33,493 nucleotides of DNA from Chara braunii (GCA_003427395.1 BFEA01000139.1:1977726-2011218); one strand, 5' to 3'. Shown: positions 21,398-31,530, counted from the stretch's first letter. Program-made: numbers and translations. The notes: generated from the letters alone by a model not told the origin.

Positions 21398-21689
21398 GAC
21401 CCATGATGATCTGGTGCAATATTGCCCGCGCTGCCAGTTGGCAAATACCCCTGAGGAGCCCATTTGTGCCCGAAAACGGAAAGTCAGTTCTGCCGCCGGA
21501 GAACTTCCTCCATCGGTAGTCTCACCACGGGCACAATTTCTCAAGCGAGACGGTCATTCCAGCACCAAAAATGTTGCACGGACTCTTCCTGCCAATCGCC
21601 ACCCAAGATGTTGCCTGCCCTCAGCGCCTTCAGGGGGGAGCCTGGATTAGGCGCTGGACTCGTTACTGCCATTCACACCAATGCCCTCC

Positions 21690-21770
21690 CTCCCTCCGTC
21701 TGGGAATCACCACCAAAATTACCTCTCTCCGTCTGGGAATCACCACCAAAATTACCTCTTTCTCCATATC
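21690..21770 (+). repeat. ~33-bp tandem duplication
   Basis: CCGTCTGGGAATCACCACCA followed by AAATTACCTCT occurs twice, near 21706 and 21739, almost identically. It lies just upstream of the degenerate ~210-bp repeat array. Confidence 0.8.
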
Positions 21771-21919
21771 CACCTGGTGATGGGGATTGCAAGATGAGGC
21801 TGGAGCCATAACAAGGGGAGGCAAGCTTCTCATGAAAGGCGATCTGCGCTGGTACCTGGTTCCACGCCCTTTTGAACAAATCGTCATTGGTCTGCGGCTC
21901 ATCTCGTCCACTCGTTGCC

Positions 21920-22920
21920 TGTCCCATCCAGAGCAGAAATAGCGGGCGGCGCGGTCCGTAGACTTCTTTTCTTGGGAATGGAGATGAAAGTTGCAACTGT
22001 AAAAAAGCCAGTTTCTCCCCACCAATAGATGGAGCCTCCTCTCCGCAGGTGCTAGTGGTGTCTGCTCTACTCAGCATCCTCTCTACACCTCTCATCTTGA
22101 AGTATCTAGCCGCAGTTAGCGAGCAGAAATGGCGGGCAGTGAGTGGGAAAAAGAAAAAGGAAAAAGAGAAAGGGAAAGGGAAAAGAAATGGCTGGCAGTG
22201 TGATTGATGCCCAAAGGGGGTCCTTTTCTTGGAAATGAAGATAAAAAGAAATTTTTGAACTTGCACAGCCAGGTTCAACTCAACTTTCTCAGTCCGCTAA
22301 AAACCTCTCGTGTTGAAGTTGAATCATGGAACCCCAGTCAGCGAGCAGAGCAGAAATGGTGGGCGGCGTGACGCTTTTTGGCTTCTTTTTCTTGGAGATG
22401 AAGACGAGCAGGGTTCACTGGCTTTGGCAAAGCCAGTTTTTTTCTAATTCACCTTCCTCAGCACCCTAAACCTCTCATCATTTTTTTTTTTTTTTTTTTT
22501 TTTTTTGAGAAAGGCCCCATCTATTGATGGGGAGCATCACCTGCTCATCTTGAATTTTCTAACCCCAGTTAGCGAACGGAAATGGCGGGCGGGATATGAC
22601 CCTTTGGGTCCTTTTTTTTGGAGATTTTTTAGACGAGTCTTTTGTGACCCCCCTTTGGGTCCTTTTTTTCTTGGGGATTTTTTTGACGATTTTTCTTCAT
22701 CTTTCTAATGCCAGTTGCCGGAAATCCGACTTCTTCAATCCCTTAAACCTCTCATCTTGAATTCTCTATCCCCAGTCAAATTTAAATGGCGGGCAGCGCG
22801 GCCCTTCGGCTTCGACTCCTTTTCTTGGAGATGAAGATGAGTCTTTTTGAGTTTCCAACTTTCTGAAGCCAGGTCCGAGTTGGACTTCTTCAATCCCCTA
22901 AACCTCTCATTTTGAGTGAT
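21920..22920 (+). repeat. Degenerate ~210-bp tandem repeat, about five copies
   Basis: Each unit has the order GAGCAGAAATGGCGGGC, then a CTTTTCTTGGAGATGAAGATGA-like stretch, then AAGCCAG(G/T)TT, then a TTCTTCAATCC-like segment, then AAACCTCTCATCTTGAA and CCCCAGT. The GAGCAGAAAT-type landmark falls at 21931, 22121, 22348, 22574 and 22784. Divergence is high. One unit carries an inserted retroposon at 22480-22543. The last unit runs into a long hairpin at 22922. No coding capacity. Confidence 0.75.
22474..22549 (-). mobile_element. Truncated SINE-like poly(A) retroposon, copy 2
   Basis: A run of 26 T (22481-22506) and 37 bp of body interrupt one ~210-bp repeat unit within its CTCATCTTGAA phrase. 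CTCATC flanks the insertion at 22474-22479 and 22544-22549. Read on the minus strand the body is GCAGGTGATGC, then CCCCATC-AATA-GATGGGG (a perfect 7-bp hairpin), then CCTTTCTC and the A-tail. GCAGGTGATGC..CCCATCA and the GGGCCTTT or GGGGCCTTT ending match the longer copy at 25130-25268, so the two are one family. Confidence 0.65.
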
Positions 22921-22921
22921 C

Positions 22922-23049
22922 TGACCCCAGCTACCTTCTTCCCCCGAATACAACGTATGGTCATTATAGCTATATTTAGATTGAAAGATACCCCAAAGAC
23001 ACCTATAATGACCGTACGTTGTATTCGGGGGAAGAAGGTAGTGGGGTCA
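22922..23049. repeat. Long near-perfect hairpin, 48-bp arms, 33-nt loop
   Basis: The arm at 22922-22969 (beginning TGACCCCAGCTACC) pairs with 23003-23049 with one mismatch and one single-base indel. This is a foldback of the size of a MITE or of a plant microRNA precursor. It directly follows the last unit of the ~210-bp array, and a diverged second copy lies at 23173-23267. Confidence 0.9.
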
Positions 23050-23172
23050 AATTTCTGTTGCAGGATTGGAGTCTCAGATCTGTGACGTACACGGGGGGGA
23101 GAGGGGGGGTTGATTTCAGAATCAGGAGGGCTCTGCGGTTTGGATCAAATGCCACGCTCCTGATAACGTCGT

Positions 23173-23267
23173 CACCCGAATAGAACGCCTGGTCATTATC
23201 GCTGCATCTGGACCTGAAGTTGCCCCAAGTTTGTGCAGCTATAATGATCTGGCGTTCTGTTCGGTTG
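23173..23267. repeat. Second hairpin related to the preceding one
   Basis: Arms of 34 nt (23173-23206 and 23234-23267) pair with 29 matches and five mismatches, loop 27 nt. It aligns with the first hairpin over its arms (CCCGAATA.AACG..TGGTCATTAT) and its loop (CCCCAA), and both are followed by GAAGAAGGT. The outer part of the left arm has diverged. Confidence 0.8.
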
Positions 23268-23424
23268 AAGAAGGTCGATCTCCTAACGGGATAGCTCGAG
23301 AAAAGTTCCATTTTTAGTTTGCAGACCCCTTTAAAAACCGCAGGCTGTTTTAAAGAAGGTGCGGCCTGAAACACGAACTGTGGAAAGGTAGGTCTGTGGG
23401 GGCTGTGTGACGCGTACCCAGTTA

Positions 23425-23471
23425 GGCATCGTCACCTAGGCAGCATCGTCACCCAGTTAGCATCGTCACCG
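23425..23471 (+). repeat. GCATCGTCACC repeat, three copies
   Basis: GCATCGTCACC occurs at about 23426, 23443 and 23460 with CTAGGCA or CAGTTA spacers. It ends right before the foldback element's left flank. Confidence 0.75.
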
Positions 23472-23479
23472 GTATGAGG

Positions 23480-23891
23480 TTATTATTAAGGAAAATTATT
23501 GAAATACCCCTAGAAGTTTGGGTTATATCTTCAGATACCCCTAAAACACAGGGGTATGCTGAAATGCCCCAAACTTCTGCATCTGCCCCCGTCCAGCTCA
23601 TGGGAAACTTTGCCATATGCCCTGGCCCTGGGATGCAGGGGCCCGTGCTTTTCTTTTGCCATCTGCAGGGTCCAACGGCCAGAAATACCAGGGCATATAG
23701 ACAAGTTGCCCAGGGGCCGGTGGGGGTATATGCAAAAGATCACAGGTCCAATCGGCGACTGGGGTATTTCACAAAGATTCGCTACTGTCATAGGGGCATT
23801 TCGACATACCCATGCCGTTTAGGGGTATCTGACAAAATACCCCAACGTTCAGGCCCTTCAGGGGCATTTCAACAATTTCCCTTTATTATTA
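23480..23891. mobile_element. ~394-bp foldback (MULE-like MITE) with 9-bp flanking repeats
   Basis: The body 23489-23882 begins AGGAAAATTATTGAAATACCCC and its complement at the end reads AGGGAAATTGTTGAAATGCCCC. The inverted similarity continues at least 85 bp into each side. TTATTATTA occurs on both flanks (23480-23488 and 23883-23891). Long terminal inverted repeats plus a 9-bp duplication fit a non-autonomous Mutator-like element. Internally the phrase AAATACCCC/AAATGCCCC and its complement recurs every 25-40 bp, so each arm is built from smaller units. The flanking repeat is low complexity, so the duplication could be accidental. There is no transposase. Confidence 0.65.
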
Positions 23892-25118
23892 TTATTGTTA
23901 TCGAGTAATGGATAAGGTTGGGTTTTCTCAAATGGGCATGTGGGGGGTTTTGTATCTGTCCTGGAGCGTGAAGTGGAACAAGCTCGAGTCAGGGGAGGAG
24001 GAGAAAGAGAGGGTTATTGGAAAGATACAATCTGAGGCAAACGCAGTATGATGTGATAACGGAACTGTGTGGTGGCCTTGCTGTTGTACGCTGCTACTAT
24101 CTTCCCCGAAACACACACACCCTAATTGTGAATGTAGACAAGCTATCTTTCCTGTCCTATGCAGTCATGATGAGGGCACGTTATGTCCGGGCAAAGGCAG
24201 ACGGTAGGCGAAGGGGCATTGAATGGTAGCATCATCACAACCCCGTCTCATTCAGAGTAGATTGGAGCGATTTCACTGAAGGTGGTGACGGCAGTTGGGA
24301 GTTGACCAGCAGCACAGCACCATCACATTGCCATGGACAAACTGATATTGATTCTGCAACCATCTCAAGAGGAAGGAGATGGAGTTTACATCCTGTTGTT
24401 CAATGAAATGCATCCTGCATACTGCTATTCTGTGCATGGTAGACTGGTAGTATCTGGAGCATCCTTCAGTATGCCTGACTGTAAGTTGCGCCCCTGGAGG
24501 TGTGGTTGACGCCATCAGTATACGAGAGGTGCTGGGCTAACAACAACGGCCGGCTTCTTCGTGCACACCGATAAGATGCCAGAGGACGATGACGGTGGCA
24601 TCTTTCACGTAATGACGTCAACCGCAGATTGAGGGCCCAGAGATCCAAGCCCCAGGAATGGTGGGTTCTGCATCCATTTTACTACCTTTTCCGAATGGCA
24701 AAGAGTTTAGAGGGGAAGCTAACTTATAGACACTGGACCTGGGGGGTAGCGGAAGTTTGGAATAAAAGCGAGCTAATGGAAGTGGTGAGGAAATGCCTAA
24801 GTACCCTCTAGTTATTCCTTGCAGTCTGCATCCGCAAACTGAGAGGGTCTATCCAGATGCACAATCACAAAGAGGGAGATTTTGTAAGCAAGATGGGCAC
24901 CTTGACTAAAGGCCCAGTAAGGAAGGGTCTTTAGGCCTGTTAGGAGTCAGATGGGGTGGATGCAAGGGCTGAGGGTGATACATACTTCCAGGGAAAGGAA
25001 GCGATCAATGCCACTGTCTTGGGGTCCCTTGGCCATAACGAAGGGAGGCGTCTGGTCTGTATTCGTTGTAAGGGACGTTGGACCTGATTTCGAGCTTTTT
25101 TTCTTTAAATATAAAAGC
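23892..25118. other. Gene-free or unrecognised DNA
   Basis: No gene family is recognised on either strand. The open frames present are short and unlike any family I know. No long repeats were seen. Confidence 0.35.
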
Positions 25119-25279
25119 AAGACCTCCATGTATTCAAGGGATGCTGGACCCGGTTTCCAGCAGGTGATGCGGCCCATCAGACAAAGCCTCAATCCCGGTG
25201 GTTCTCCTACCACCACTGGGATAGAGGCCTTGCACAAGGGCCTTTAATGAAAAAAAAAAAAAAAAAAAAAGACCTCCAT
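25119..25279 (+). mobile_element. SINE-like poly(A) retroposon, copy 1, with 11-bp target-site duplication
   Basis: AAGACCTCCAT at 25119-25129 is repeated exactly at 25269-25279. Between them lie about 120 bp of body and a run of about 20 A. The body folds into consecutive hairpins: GCTGGA/TCCAGC (25143-25161), TGATG/CATCA (25165-25179), and a longer stem in which GCCTC and ATCCC pair with GGGAT and GAGGC around GGTGGT/ACCACC (25186-25226). It ends GGGCCTTTAATG before the A-tail. No convincing A box is seen. A shortened relative lies at 22480-22543 on the other strand. These are the hallmarks of LINE-mobilised retroposition of a structured small RNA. Confidence 0.8.
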
Positions 25280-26713
25280 TTTCTTTGTTTTTTTTTGTAA
25301 AGAGAGGTCTCTAGATGTCTGGGCAGATTTGACCAAGCCCTTGCCTTTCCCATATACCCAGCAGGGAGTTTTAAGGGGGGTCTGTGAACGTCTGGCCTTT
25401 GGTGAGGGAGTCAATGCCAATGTGGACAGCGACGTGCAAGCATGGGTGGGATGGGTGATCGACCCGTGGGGGGCAAGGTGGGGTTTTGGCACAGCACAGG
25501 GGCGGTCAGTGACAAGTCACTTTTCCGTGGTGTGGAAACCAAAGGATATCTGTCTGGATCCCACTCGAAAATGAGTAAGAAGTGTTGGAGAAAGCGGGTG
25601 AGGGTCTACCAAGCAGCCTGCCACCTCCGTTTTCAGATCTTCCTTTCAGTCTGGTGTCATGAGAGTTGACATGCCCTCTCCCTGTCCCCTCCCCCCATCT
25701 GCAAGGAAAATGAGCAACAGCGAGATGACAACTCCAGATTACACAATCACATTGAAAGCCAGATAGTCACACCGTGTCCAGAGAGCAGCATTGCACCAAT
25801 AATACACCAATGGAGGTTCATAGTACTGAAAACCAATGTCAAGGAGAGCTTTCTCTCTCCACACCAACACAAGAGTCCAGTCCCTTCACTCTCCTACTTG
25901 GCGCTCAGCGCCCAGCCTACTCCTACACAGCTATTATCAGCCTACTAATTGACAATGCAACTGTTGACATCAGCGGCAACCCGAAGTACTTGAACATGTC
26001 GCCCAATGCAGACGATCGCCAATACAAGGTATGTGCCCTTACGTCATCATCATCATCATGATGATCATCATCATCCTTCACCCTTCCCTGACTTTACACC
26101 CGCGTCTTCCTCCCTTACACCCGAAGACCACTCATGCGCCTCACTGTAGTCCAAGCCCACCAGCTATGGTGGCTGGGCTATGGCGCTGCCCTCAGCAGCG
26201 CCCTGATTCCCTGCACGACCGCACGTGCTGCACCTCGCCTCTCAGCGCCAGCAGCAGCCCACGAGCCTTTGCTCCAGCAGCGCTGCCGCTAGCATGCGAG
26301 TGCCTGAATGAGGCTGAGAGTGGCGAGCTCTCTCCCTTATGGAAAGAGCCTGTCTGCTTCGCAGCCTGGCTGGGTTGGGCCTGGGCCCAGAAGCTTCCGG
26401 TAGGCCCCAGGATGTTGCGTGCTATTTTGCAGCTACTAGGCCGCTTTTGGTTGGGCCTCCCAACTGTCAGTGTATGAGGCTGCGTTTCTCGCCCAGGGCC
26501 TGCATTATTCGGAAAGGCCCAGAAGGCCGTGGAAATGTCTTGGTTGCTCGGCCTGTGTTTCTCTCAACCAACTGGCACGTCGCAACTGCCTGTACCCCAA
26601 ATATGAAATTGACAGTCAAAGGCCTCTTATGATATGTTAGGCCCGCCTTCACTTAGGGCGGGCACCACTCCAACTGGGGCCCCTTAGGCCTGTCGAGGAC
26701 CCAAATCCTCGCA
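25280..26713. other. Unrecognised DNA with one donor-like site
   Basis: No gene is identified. An open frame ending at 26028 meets AAG|GTATGT, a strong splice donor, followed closely by a CATCAT/ATGATG palindromic trinucleotide tract (26045-26077); the peptide has no family resemblance. A perfect 7-bp GC hairpin, GCCCGCC/GGCGGGC, lies at 26641-26663. The last part may be 3' LTR of the minus-strand retroelement, since it lies just beyond its polypurine tract. Confidence 0.3.
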
Positions 26714-26727
26714 TTCCCTCCTCCTTT
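26714..26727 (-). other. Probable polypurine tract of the minus-strand element
   Basis: Read on the minus strand, AAAGGAGGAGGGAA lies 31 bp after the pol stop, followed at 26713 by TGCGAGG. An uninterrupted purine run just before a TG is where second-strand priming and the 3' LTR start are expected. The LTR itself cannot be confirmed because no partner copy is present. Confidence 0.4.
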
Positions 26728-26757
26728 ACTTCGTTAGTCCTCTGAGAGAGAAGTCTG

Positions 26758-29023
26758 TTACTCTGAAGGCATCTTCCCTTTTAGTTCTCTTTCGTAGCCT
26801 GCAATCACTTGAGGTGCTGTTCTCATGAGTTCCTCTCGTGTGAACCAACGATCTTCTTTAGGATCCAAGTGATGTATGAATCTCACACGATACTGCATTC
26901 TTGGTTTAGGAGGGCGGCCTTTGCCTGGTGGTCGAGGTACTGGCATCACTTGATGCTCCACGATCTGGTCAATGTCCACTTCGCCATCCATGGTTAGGGG
27001 CAGCATTGATCTCCTTGAGGGAAACTGATCAATGGCAGCGAAAGGTGCCAACTTGGATGCATGGAAAACAGGGTAAGTGCACAAGTGTGGAGGGATGCGA
27101 ATCACGTATGAAGGCCCATCCGGTTGATCCCCTACAATGTCTAAGATCTCCCAGGGCCCAAAGTACTGTGGCATTAGTTTACGTGAAATGCCTAACTCCT
27201 GACCTAATTCAGATGACTTAACCTAGACTCTATCACCTACCTGAAAGTTAGAGGGTCGTCTGTGCTTATTCTCAGATGCGATCATTGCATCCTGAGATTT
27301 CCTGATGTGTTCAACGGCTTGCTGCAACATCTGATCATATTTGACAGCAAACTCTATGCTGCCAGGTGCTGCAACGGGTTCTCTTTCTGGTAGCAAAAAG
27401 CCAAGTGCAATTCTGGGTTTCCAACCAAGGTGCAGTTGGTTAGGAGTCATACCAGTAGTACTGTGCACAACATTGTTATACAGGCTGGCGACGAGAGGTA
27501 ACTTCTCGTCCCAGTCATCCTGACTTGGCTTAATATAATGCCGAAGCAGGTGCTGTACTACTCAGTTCATCTGTTCTGCCTGGCCATTTGACTCAGGGTG
27601 ATTCCCTGACGTCATTTGGAGCTTGGTACCCATCTTTTCAGCAGTTGATTGCCACAGTTCACTGGTGAATCTCACATCCCTGTCACTAACAATAGATGTG
27701 GGCAAACCGAAGTCCTGTACCCAGTTATCCATAAAGAGTTGGATGACGTAGTCAATTTTAGCATTTTCTGGCATAGCGATTAGTCTGGCATACTTAGAAA
27801 AGCGATCCACTATAACAAAGATGTGTCTTTTCCCAGTCCTGCTGGTCACAAGAGTATCCATGAAGTCCATGGACACACTCTGACCCGGTCCTTCAGGGAT
27901 CGGCAAGGGCTTAATCAACCCAAGCGGAGCCTGAGTCCTAGGTTTGTCCCTTTGGCAAACTTGGCAGGTTTCAACGTATCTCTTAGCATCTTGAATCATA
28001 GAGGGCCACCAAAATCTCAGTACTAAGTTCGCTGATGTCTTTCTATAGCCAAAATGACCAGTTGCATCATGACATTCTCATAAAAATAAACTACGTAAAG
28101 ATTCACTATCAGGAACACACAACCTCTTATTCCCTGCCTTCTTAAGAAACAGTAAGTCGTCTATCATCGTAAATTCATCCAAAGTCTTTTTGTCCTTTGC
28201 TTGGAATCTACGGATGATTTCAGACATAACTGGATCTTGATGATAGGCTTCCACCAATGATCGAGTTAGATCGCTAGATATGCCAAATTCAGTAACTAAT
28301 GCGCCCAGATAATCTGCCCAACGAGATAATGCATCAACCATCAAGTTGATAGTCATACATGTCTATCACTTGTATCCATCACTTGAGTGCATCAGAAAGC
28401 ACATGCTGTGTCTTGATCCAGCGCAAGGTCTCATGGTCAGATCTCACATAGAAGAATCTGCCTAGGAGAGAATGTCTCCAATGAGCCAACACTCTATATA
28501 ATGCATAGAGCTCACGCTCGTACGTGGACTTTGCTAGCTTTTGAGATGGCATCTTCTTAGCCATGTACTCGATCGGCCTTAACTTTTTCCCCTCCTTTTG
28601 CGCGAGGACCGCACCTATGCCATATTGGTTGGCGTTTGTGGTCACGACAAAGGGCTGATCAGGATCCGGGAGTTTGAGGACTTCATAGTGTGTTAGAGCA
28701 TACTTCAATTTCTTGAAGGCTGTCTCACACTCTTCTGTCCATTCCCAAGGGGTGTCAAGTCGAGTTAGATCTGTTGGTGGGGAAACTATAGTACTATAAT
28801 TCTTCACAAACGGACGATAATAGCCCGTCATCCCCAAAAACGATCTAACCTCAGTAACAGTCTGAGGTCTGGGCCAGTCTCGAATGCTGGCCACCTTTGC
28901 ATCGTCTGGCCTCAACCCATCTGCTGAAATTTCATGATCCAAGTACAAGATCTTAGTGCGACCAAACTCGCATTTCTCCAAGTTAACCTTGTACTGGTGC
29001 TGTCTTAGGAGACCTAACACTAA
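26758..29023 (-). pseudogene. Ty3/gypsy pol C-terminal part: RT thumb, RNase H, integrase, chromodomain
   Basis: RNase H keeps ERELYAL and RSDHETLRW, but the first catalytic aspartate is asparagine (TTNANQYGIG, codon 28636-28634). A TGA at 28379 and a small deletion with frame change near 28350 separate it from the connection region (ALSRWADYLGAL). The H2C2 finger (HDATGHFG..CQVC) is interrupted upstream by TGA at 28078. The integrase core has an intact D,D-35-E triad: D at 27867 (MDF), D at 27684 (VSDR) and E at 27576 (GQAEQMN). Further stops are TGA 27562 and TAG 27223. The tail has a YFGPWEIL GPY/F-type module and a chromodomain-like segment (YRVRFIHHLDPKEDRWF), ending at 26758. Inactive. 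Confidence 0.93.
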
Positions 29024-29026
29024 ACA

Positions 29027-29307
29027 AAAGATCCCAAAAAATGCAAAAATCGATCTAAGTAAAAAAAAACTTAGCTCAGAAAATGCAGAAATTGAGACTA
29101 ACTCCTATCGCTCTAGCACGTGGTGAGCCTCTGAAGCAACTACGTATCAAAGTGAAACTCAGACCAAGTAGTAGCCTCACTCAGCTACATGCAATGCCAA
29201 ACCACAAAGGTAAGTACTCTCGCCTCCCCAAGCCGAGCTTTGCAAACAATAGTTCGTAATCTCTCGATGCTTTATTCCCTTATACCCAGCTTACATAGGG
29301 CATAAAG
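29027..29307. other. Spacer between retroelement break and hairpin array B
   Basis: No gene. A 6-bp hairpin CTAAGT/ACTTAG encloses eight A near 29053-29072. The sequence starts where RT homology ends. Confidence 0.35.
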
Positions 29308-30128
29308 TCAAGCCGTCCAATCTTATGGAACTTGCGTGACTCAGCCAATGAGTATACACGAACAGGTTGCACAACTACTTCTCTCTTCCTTTTGGGCATA
29401 TGACTAGGCCGTTCATCTTAGAACAAGGCTTAGTCGCCCATAACTGTTTAATATCCAAATTATATATACCTCTCTGAGCTTGGTGTTCAACAACTGGGCA
29501 TAGGACTGAGCCGTTCATCTTAGAACAAGGCTCAACCTGCCCAGGGTTACCTTCAATTATACTCTTAGTTATACTCTTCATTTCATGATAAGCTATAGCC
29601 AGACCGTCCAATCTTATGGAACCCATGTCTGACTAGCCTGTTCATAAATAGGATAGTATAAAATATATCCAACATTTAACCTTTTAGGTTCCAGCATGTG
29701 CGAGGCATTGGGCCAGACCGTCCAATCTTATGGAACACATCTGGTCCTTTGCCAGGTTCGTTTCTCTCTGATCCACTGTGTGCGGCATGAGTCCAAGGCC
29801 GTCCAATCTTATAGACATGCCCTGCCCTCAACGAGAATTACTCCCTCAGAATGAAACAGGAAGGGGCTGAGCCGTCCAATCCTATGGACTTGCTCAGACC
29901 TCCTCAACCAACAACAAAAGAAACAAATCAAAACCCGAATCAAACATGGCAACCAAAAACCTCCAATCTTATGGTACAGGTTTGGCCCCTGAAAAACCAA
30001 CCATAGTCAAACCCTCACGATTCAGAGCAATCAGACCGTCCAATCTTATGAAACTGGTCTGACTCTCCATACAATTCAAAAATAGAACACAGCCGTCAGG
30101 CCGTCCAATCTTATGGAACTGGTTTGAC
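29308..30128. repeat. Hairpin array B: ten stem-loops with a shared GTCCAATCTTATGGAAC core
   Basis: Members lie at about 29308-29334, 29393-29440, 29494-29544, 29600-29635, 29710-29747, 29784-29822, 29864-29900, 29953-29985, 30031-30062 and 30095-30128, spaced 66-114 bp. The core (TCCA-ATCTTA-TGGA, or GTTC-ATCTTA-GAAC in two) is itself a small stem-loop. Outside it the stems differ yet pair: CAGAC/GTCTG, CTGAGC/GCTCAG, TCAGACC/GGTCTGA, GGCATG/CATGCC, CTGGGCA/TGCCCAG plus TGAGCC/GGCTCA, and AAACCT/AGGTTT. Some pairs are G-T wobbles (GTCAGGCC/GGTTTGAC). Intervening DNA is mostly unique. Family and function are unknown. Confidence 0.82.
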
Positions 30129-31530
30129 CCCATAGGACCCTGTCAGCCTCAGGCAAAACCACCTTTCACCCACCCTTCCCCCAGATGCAACCCTTTTTGT
30201 TCACAATCTGCCTTCAGGCAATCAACAAAAACTGAAACTGAGATTGCGCACATATTCCTTTACTTAATCTGAGTGGTGTCCTGCCAGTCAAACTAAAGTC
30301 AAGATAGGGGTGCATGCAACATACTCAGTCAAACATAGCAAGGGGTACAGATAGGGGTTATACCAGTGTATATAAAGGGGGAAACAGTGGTTACCTCTCG
30401 GTTCCCTGCCTCCAGAACTCCTCCTGAGTTCCGGCAGGGCTCCCGCAATCGGTGGGATGACTCCCCACAGAGTCTTGCTGCGGTCCTATGGGTTGCAATC
30501 CCGCCTGCCGCCTTCCTCTCAAACTACAGACTAGACTTAGAGTAAGGGAGGCAGAAGGAGATAAGTTTGAGACTCTCAGATCCCAGAAGGGTGCTCTCAG
30601 ACTCACGCGAGAGGGCCTTGTAATCTTCGTGCGCCTGAGGGCCCCGCAATGGTCGCAAGAATAACAGCTTGACCGGTTTTCCGAAGTCAAACTGTCAAGT
30701 ACTGGCCCTCTGACGACCCCCTAAGTCATAAAAGTAACCTCCTTTGCAACCACTCCTCCAGGTTGCGGCAACAACCCCGTGTGCAGTTCCCCTCATCCCC
30801 CCTCCTTTCACGCTACGCCTTCGTTTCCCAAAGTGGACCTGCAGTCGTACGGTCCCCAAACGGCCGTACTGAGATCAGCCCAACAGCCCACAGTAAGCTC
30901 AATACTTGCCGTCGTTGAAAATGCGGCCGAGATAGGCAGCGGAGCACACAACAGCAAGCCCGGAACTGCTTGCAGCAACCACCTTCTTCGGTTCGCCAGC
31001 TCGTGACGTTAGACCGCAACACTCAAACACAGTACTTTAACAACTGGCCAAAACCAAAGACGCCTCGGTTCACATGTAGCAGTAGCTTGGTAGGAAAGCA
31101 GCAGGCACATAGATCTGGGCTCTACAGCCGTGACGCCCGACCAGCGGGTAGGCTCTCAACAGCACGACTAGCTCTCTCGCGGCTTTGCACACAGGTTAGC
31201 TGGCAGGTCTCCAATCCCACAGCAACCACTGCCCCTCCTCTTTTGGTTTTCTCTGCGGGCGCATACCAGGGCGTTTCCACAACCACGCTCGTCTGAAAGC
31301 CAGTGGTGACTAAGGGACAGGAGGATCACCGCAAACGGAACGGGCAGCACCTCGGAATGGATCTTCCGCCAGCACGCTGAATGATGCACTGCCGCCCATC
31401 CACCTACGGGGAGATACGGAGCGAGGCTACTTCTCTCGACGATCGGAACTACGCACCGGCCAACAGGTAAGTCCCCACCTCCACAGTTGCATTTCCCGCA
31501 GCCCCCTTCGTTCAAATGAGTACACTCGAA
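30129..31530. other. Gene-free or unrecognised DNA
   Basis: No protein family was recognised on either strand. A TATATAAAGG string at 30369-30378 could be a TATA box, but no gene can be placed downstream. The region is of intermediate GC without long repeats that I can see. Confidence 0.3.

Larger units (their letters stand above)
26714..29026 (-). mobile_element. Ty3/gypsy chromovirus-type remnant (RT C-terminus to chromodomain), 5' truncated
   Basis: The order on the minus strand is RT thumb, RNase H, H2C2 zinc finger, integrase core, GPY/F module and chromodomain-like tail. Homology starts abruptly near 29026, so gag, protease and the catalytic half of RT are missing. It is a different lineage from the plus-strand element, with distinct RT and RNase H wording. 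Damage is four in-frame stops and one frame change. The beginning of the 3' LTR may lie below 26713. Confidence 0.9.

Noticed and set aside
24951-25247. Overlapping open frames on both strands around the retroposon
   Set aside because: They run through the retroposon body and its flanks with no domain, and the insertion explains the sequence better.
29308-30128. CRISPR-like array
   Set aside because: Spacing is irregular (66-114 bp), the repeats are palindromic with varying stems rather than identical, there are no cas genes, and the DNA is eukaryotic.
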